Assembly: GCA_937893155.1 (NCBI GenBank)
Contig: CALBGU010000036.1
Span: 1 to 15,251, forward strand
Length of the DNA stretch: 15,251 bases
Origin: an uncultured Treponema sp.
Lineage (GTDB): Bacteria > Spirochaetota > Spirochaetia > Treponematales > Treponemataceae
Direction: 5' to 3'
A program made the translations under genes and the position numbers. A model generated the notes under the pieces. The model searched no databases. It was not told where the DNA came from and saw only the letters and a program-made list of their open reading frames with translations. Below, in pieces: positions 11,913 through 15,251 of this stretch (position 1 is its first letter; every line of letters begins with the position of its first letter).

Positions 11913-14548
11913 TTGGCAAAAACCTCCTTTGCGATATTCACGCTTGCCATTGCGTCTTTGGCGTAATAATCTGCGCCGATTTTCTTTGCATAATCTTCGG
12001 TCAAAACCGCGCCGCCCGCCATAACTTTGCAGTCGCGTCCGCGTTTGGAGAGTTCCTTTCGGAGGAGTTTGATGGTCTTTTCCATATTTGCCACCGTCGT
12101 GGTCATCAGTGCCGAAAGCCCGAGCAGACGGATTTCGCCGTCGATGACTGTCTGCACGATTGTTTCTGCGCTCACGTTTTTCCCGAGGTCGATGACCGTG
12201 TAGCCGTAGTTTTCGAGCATTGCTTTTACGATGTTTTTGCCGATGTCGTGAATGTCGCCCTCAACGGTGGCAATCGCGATAGTGCCTTTGCTTTCCTCGG
12301 CAGAGCCAGAAGCGGAGAGCATTTCTTTGATGACCGAAAACGAGCGCGACACCGTGTCGGCACTCAAAAGCAGCTGGGGCAAAAACTTTTTCCCGCGCTC
12401 AAAATCCTTGCCGACCGCGTCCAATGCGGGAACAATGCACCCGTCGATGATTTCTACGGGCTGCAGTGTCTGCAAAAGCTCTGCTGTGATTTTTGCCGCT
12501 TCGTCTTTGAAGCCCTTGCAGATGATGTCGATGAGCTTTTGTTTTTCGGCGCTGGGCGCATTTTCTTGCGTTTTTTGGGGTTCGGCGTGATTTTGGCTTA
12601 AAGCGTCCTGTTTTTCTTGCGCCGAAAATGCGGGGAGCGCTTGAGCGCCTGCAAGAACAGCTGCGCGGGAAATTGCGGAAGCGGCGGCAGAGAGCGCGGA
12701 GACAATCTCGGCACTTTTTGCGCTGTCAATCGCGTTTTTGCTGTTCTGCGCTGTTTGGGCGGAATACGTTTCGATGTACGAAAGGCAGTTTTCGTCAAAG
12801 CCTGCGAGGGCGCGGAACGCACGATAGGAATCCATCATTGGTTCGGAAAGCGGATTGATGATGCACGCGGTCAGTCCCGACTGCAATGCCATTGCCAAGA
12901 ATCTGCTGTTCACGATGTCGCGCCGCGGAAGCCCAAAACTGATGTTCGATACGCCCAAAATAAACTGCAAGCCGTCGTATTTTTGATGTAGGATTTCAAT
13001 CGCTTTGAGCGTTTCGAGCGCTTCTTTTTGCTGGGAACTCACCGTAAGCGTGAGCGTGTCGATAAAAATATCGCGCGGAAGAATCCCGTATGTTGCCGCC
13101 TCTCTTATCATTTTGTCTGCCACAGCAACACGTCCCATTGCCGTTGGTGCAATGCCGTCCTCGTCAATGCAGAGCGCAACGACCGCGCCCCCGTATTTTT
13201 TTACGAGCGGAAACACTTTCGCCATCGTTTCTGCTTTGCCGTTCACGCTGTTTACCAACGCCTTGCCGTTGTAGTAGCGCAGGGCTTTTTCGAGTACGGG
13301 CGGTTCACTTGAGTCGATTTGAAGCGGGGTGTTAAACGCCGCCTGAATCGTCTTAACGGCGCGTACCATGGTCTCTGCTTCGTCAATGCCCGGAAGCCCT
13401 ACGTTCACGTCAAGCACCTGCGCACCTGCGTTTATTTGCGCCTCCGCTTCGTTGAGCACAAATTGCATATCCCCCGAAAGAAGTGCTTCCTTGCACTTTT
13501 TCTTTCCCGTGGGATTTATGCGCTCACCCACGATGACTGGACCTGCTTCTCCGCCGATTTCCACGGTTTTATTGCCGCTGCACACAAATGTGCGGTTGTT
13601 TTTTGTCTGCGAAATCTCATCTTTGCCGTCTGCGTGAAGAGTGCGAATGGTTTTGACCATTTCGGCGATGTGCGCGGGGGTCGTGCCGCAACAGCCGCCG
13701 AGCGCACAAACGCCCTCGAGCCTATTTTTTGCCTGCGACGCGGCGAACGCGCTGGGGAGCACCTTAAACACCGAGCGCCCGTTTTCCACCACAGGAAGCC
13801 CCGCGTTGGGCTGAGCCAAAACGGGAATATGCGAAAACGCCGTGAATTGCCGCGCAAGCTCTTCGTCTTCGGCAAGGCTTCCCCCGCAGTTGAAACCCAA
13901 AACGTCCACGCCGAGCGATTCCAAATAGGTAGAGCAGGTGAGAACGTCCGCGCCGGTGAGCGTTCGCAGATTGCTCTGAAACGTCATTGAAGCGACAATC
14001 GGCAGTTTTGTATTTTCTTTGACGGCAAGCACCGCCGCTTTCACTTCGTATAAATCGCTCATCGTCTCGATAATCGCAAGGTCTGCGCCCGCTTTTTCGG
14101 CAATCACGGAGGCTGTTTTGTAGCTCTCATACGCCTCGTCGAACGTCAATTCTCCCATCGGCTCGAGCAATTTGCCAATCTGCCCCGTGTCCCACGCCGC
14201 AAAGTGTGCGCTTTTGGCATATTCTTCGTCCGAGGCTTCAAAATGGTCTATCGCCTGCCGCACCAGCGTTACACCCGCGCTGATAAGCTCTGCAACGGGA
14301 AATCGCCCCTCGTTTTTCAGCGGATTTGCGCCGAATGTGTTTGCCGTAATGACGTTTGCGCCTGCGGCAAGATATTTTTCGTGAATCCCCGCGATAATGG
14401 GGCTGTTCGTGATGTTCAAATCTTCGGGAATGTCGTAGTCAGAAACGAGCGAAGATTGAATCATCGTGCCCATACCGCCGTCAAAAAACAGCGGTAGCCC
14501 AATAGACTCGCGCTCTAAAAGATATTCCCGAAACGATTTCTGTTTCAT
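11909..14548 (-). CDS. metH: Cobalamin-dependent methionine synthase without the AdoMet reactivation domain
   Basis: This 879-residue enzyme transfers a methyl group from 5-methyltetrahydrofolate via cobalamin to homocysteine. The homocysteine-binding barrel (about 1-310) has FFDGGMGT and the zinc Cys set: Cys221 in NCGG, and Cys286 and Cys287 in GGCCGTTPAHI. The pterin-binding barrel (about 335-590) starts with VIVGERINPTGKK and has DVNVGLPGID and the GVSNISFGLP region. A 75-residue Ala/Ser/Gln-rich linker (about 595-668) leads to the helical cap and the B12 domain, with DIHDIG (765-770, His767 the cobalt ligand), SALM (812-815) and AGG (844-846). The protein ends there. The roughly 330-residue AdoMet domain that re-reduces oxidised cobalamin in E. 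coli MetH is missing. The ATG at 14548 has AAGGAGAGG upstream and is preferred to a TTG seven codons before it. Confidence 0.96.
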   Translation of the reverse strand: MKQKSFREYLLERESIGLPLFFDGGMGTMIQSSLVSDYDIPEDLNITNSPIIAGIHEKYLAAGANVITANTFGANPLKNEGRFPVAELISAGVTLVRQAIDHFEASDEEYAKSAHFAAWDTGQIGKLLEPMGELTFDEAYESYKTASVIAEKAGADLAIIETMSDLYEVKAAVLAVKENTKLPIVASMTFQSNLRTLTGADVLTCSTYLESLGVDVLGFNCGGSLAEDEELARQFTAFSHIPVLAQPNAGLPVVENGRSVFKVLPSAFAASQAKNRLEGVCALGGCCGTTPAHIAEMVKTIRTLHADGKDEISQTKNNRTFVCSGNKTVEIGGEAGPVIVGERINPTGKKKCKEALLSGDMQFVLNEAEAQINAGAQVLDVNVGLPGIDEAETMVRAVKTIQAAFNTPLQIDSSEPPVLEKALRYYNGKALVNSVNGKAETMAKVFPLVKKYGGAVVALCIDEDGIAPTAMGRVAVADKMIREAATYGILPRDIFIDTLTLTVSSQQKEALETLKAIEILHQKYDGLQFILGVSNISFGLPRRDIVNSRFLAMALQSGLTACIINPLSEPMMDSYRAFRALAGFDENCLSYIETYSAQTAQNSKNAIDSAKSAEIVSALSAAASAISRAAVLAGAQALPAFSAQEKQDALSQNHAEPQKTQENAPSAEKQKLIDIICKGFKDEAAKITAELLQTLQPVEIIDGCIVPALDAVGKDFERGKKFLPQLLLSADTVSRSFSVIKEMLSASGSAEESKGTIAIATVEGDIHDIGKNIVKAMLENYGYTVIDLGKNVSAETIVQTVIDGEIRLLGLSALMTTTVANMEKTIKLLRKELSKRGRDCKVMAGGAVLTEDYAKKIGADYYAKDAMASVNIAKEVFAK

Positions 14549-14598
14549 TTTCCTCTCCTTCTTTAGCAATGGATTTTACTCCATTACTTCCTCTTTTT

Positions 14599-14745
14599 CC
14601 ACCTGTAGCAAGTGTTGCTTCATCTGTAGCAGATGTTGCTCCACCTGTAGCAAGCGTTGCTTCATCTGTAGCAAAGGTTACCCCACCTGTAGCAAGTATC
14701 GCTACATCTGTAGCAAGCATTACCCTATCTGTAGCAAGCGTTGCC
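14599..14745. repeat. 21-bp tandem repeat array between metF and metH, 7 units
   Basis: Seven contiguous 21-base units start at 14599. CTGTAGCA (unit positions 5-12) is unchanged in all seven. Units starting with CCAC (1, 3, 5) and with TCAT-type ends (2, 4, 6) alternate, a 42-bp order. The better units carry the perfect dyad AGCAA-N3-TTGCT, e.g. in units 1 and 3. Decayed traces extend towards metH (TAGCAATGG at 14564-14572). Five of six frames are open because the unit is a multiple of three. The array fills most of the 204-base gap between metF and metH, so it would be transcribed if the two genes share an operon. I see no terminator in the gap. Confidence 0.95.
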
Positions 14746-14752
14746 CCAGATA

Positions 14753-15251
14753 TTATTTTTGCTGTTCCGCGTTGTTTATTGCGGCAAAAATTGCGCTGGT
14801 GCTGTTTAGGATTTCGCGGGCGGCATCGCTTTTGTTGAGCGTGTAGATGTGAATCCCGCGCACACCGTTCGACACGAGGTCGATGATTTGGTCAATCGCG
14901 TAGGCAATGCCCGCCTGCCGCATAGCCGCGTTGTCGTCTTGGAATCGGTCGCAAATGGCGAGGAGTTTTCGCGGAACGAACGCGTCGGAGAGTTTTACCA
15001 TACGCTGCACCTGCGACGCGCTCGTGATGGGCATAATCCCCGCGATGACGGGGACGTGAATGCCGCGGCTCTGGAGCTGATACAGGAAGGAATAGAGCAT
15101 ATCGTTGTCAAAAAACATCTGCGTCGTTAGAAAATCCACGCCCGCGTCTACTTTGCGCTTGAGATTGTCGATGTCGGAAAGGCGATTCGGGCTTTCGGGG
15201 TGTCCTTCGGGGTAACACGCGCCGCCTACGCAAAAGCCCGCGTCTTTGAGC
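14753..15251 (-). CDS. metF: Methylenetetrahydrofolate reductase, C-terminal part (5' end outside the window)
   Basis: This flavoprotein reduces 5,10-methylenetetrahydrofolate to 5-methyltetrahydrofolate, the methyl donor for the MetH encoded downstream. About 166 codons are visible, all in frame from the window edge. Family motifs are GGACYPEGHPES (substrate-binding loop), DAGVDFLTTQMFFDN, VPVIAGIMPITS and GVRGIHIYTLNKSD, in the usual order. The protein ends soon after the last motif (NNAEQQK), as in MetF, so the C terminus appears complete and only the N-terminal part, roughly 120-130 residues, is missing. It lies on the same strand as metH with the 21-bp repeat array in between. Confidence 0.95.
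   Translation of the reverse strand, partial: LKDAGFCVGGACYPEGHPESPNRLSDIDNLKRKVDAGVDFLTTQMFFDNDMLYSFLYQLQSRGIHVPVIAGIMPITSASQVQRMVKLSDAFVPRKLLAICDRFQDDNAAMRQAGIAYAIDQIIDLVSNGVRGIHIYTLNKSDAAREILNSTSAIFAAINNAEQQK

Noticed and set aside
14549..14752. SAM or cobalamin riboswitch upstream of metH
   Set aside because: The 204-base gap is mostly the 21-bp repeat, with no multi-helix core resembling either class. Any riboswitch for this run would lie upstream of metF, outside the window.
14481..14838. Open frames over the metF-metH array (VASVASSVA-type and LATGGAT-type repeats)
   Set aside because: They have the same tandem-repeat origin. They overlap the coding ends of metF or metH on either strand and have no ribosome-binding site.

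Overview
The window reads as chromosomal DNA from a host-associated, probably anaerobic bacterium with a mid-range GC content and many A/T homopolymer runs. A Treponema-like spirochaete is my best guess. It rests on the general look of the pseudouridine synthase, of the two proteins I could not assign, and of a MetH without the reactivation domain; nothing in the window proves it. Most of the content is housekeeping or core-accessory genes, and I see no phage, insertion sequence or CRISPR array.

Layout, left to right. (1) A HigB/HigA-type toxin-antitoxin pair on the plus strand (toxin 5' end cut by the window) ends at a hairpin terminator. (2) A plus-strand RluA-like pseudouridine synthase faces a minus-strand GH127/GH146-type beta-L-arabinofuranosidase. 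(3) The minus-strand genes for an AEC-family permease and tryptophanyl-tRNA synthetase follow, with a clear terminator after trpS. (4) A 433-base gap carries a palindromic array and leads into plus-strand queD, a minus-strand hypothetical gene, and a plus-strand lipoprotein with a HEGWH zinc-peptidase motif. (5) A minus-strand PAS-like/GGDEF/EAL protein has a degenerate GGDEF motif and an intact EAL. Upstream of it is a 612-base gap filled largely by a 21-bp tandem repeat. (6) A minus-strand run of metF (partial), metH and a protein with a PAP2-like motif follows. The last two overlap by 4 bases. A second 21-bp tandem repeat sits between metF and metH.

The MetF-MetH pair is the methyl branch of one-carbon metabolism: MetF makes 5-methyltetrahydrofolate, and MetH uses it to methylate homocysteine. 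MetH lacks the C-terminal AdoMet reactivation domain, so a separate reactivation factor is expected elsewhere in the genome.

The most unusual signal is outside the genes. Three separate intergenic stretches (5998-6133, 10612-10947 and 14599-14745) carry arrays of short dyad-symmetric elements spaced about 21 bp (two helical turns), with a higher-order period of about 42 bp. Their sequences differ but their architecture is alike. A second pattern is that several genes without a Shine-Dalgarno sequence have a -10-like hexamer 6-7 bases before the ATG, which suggests leaderless transcripts.
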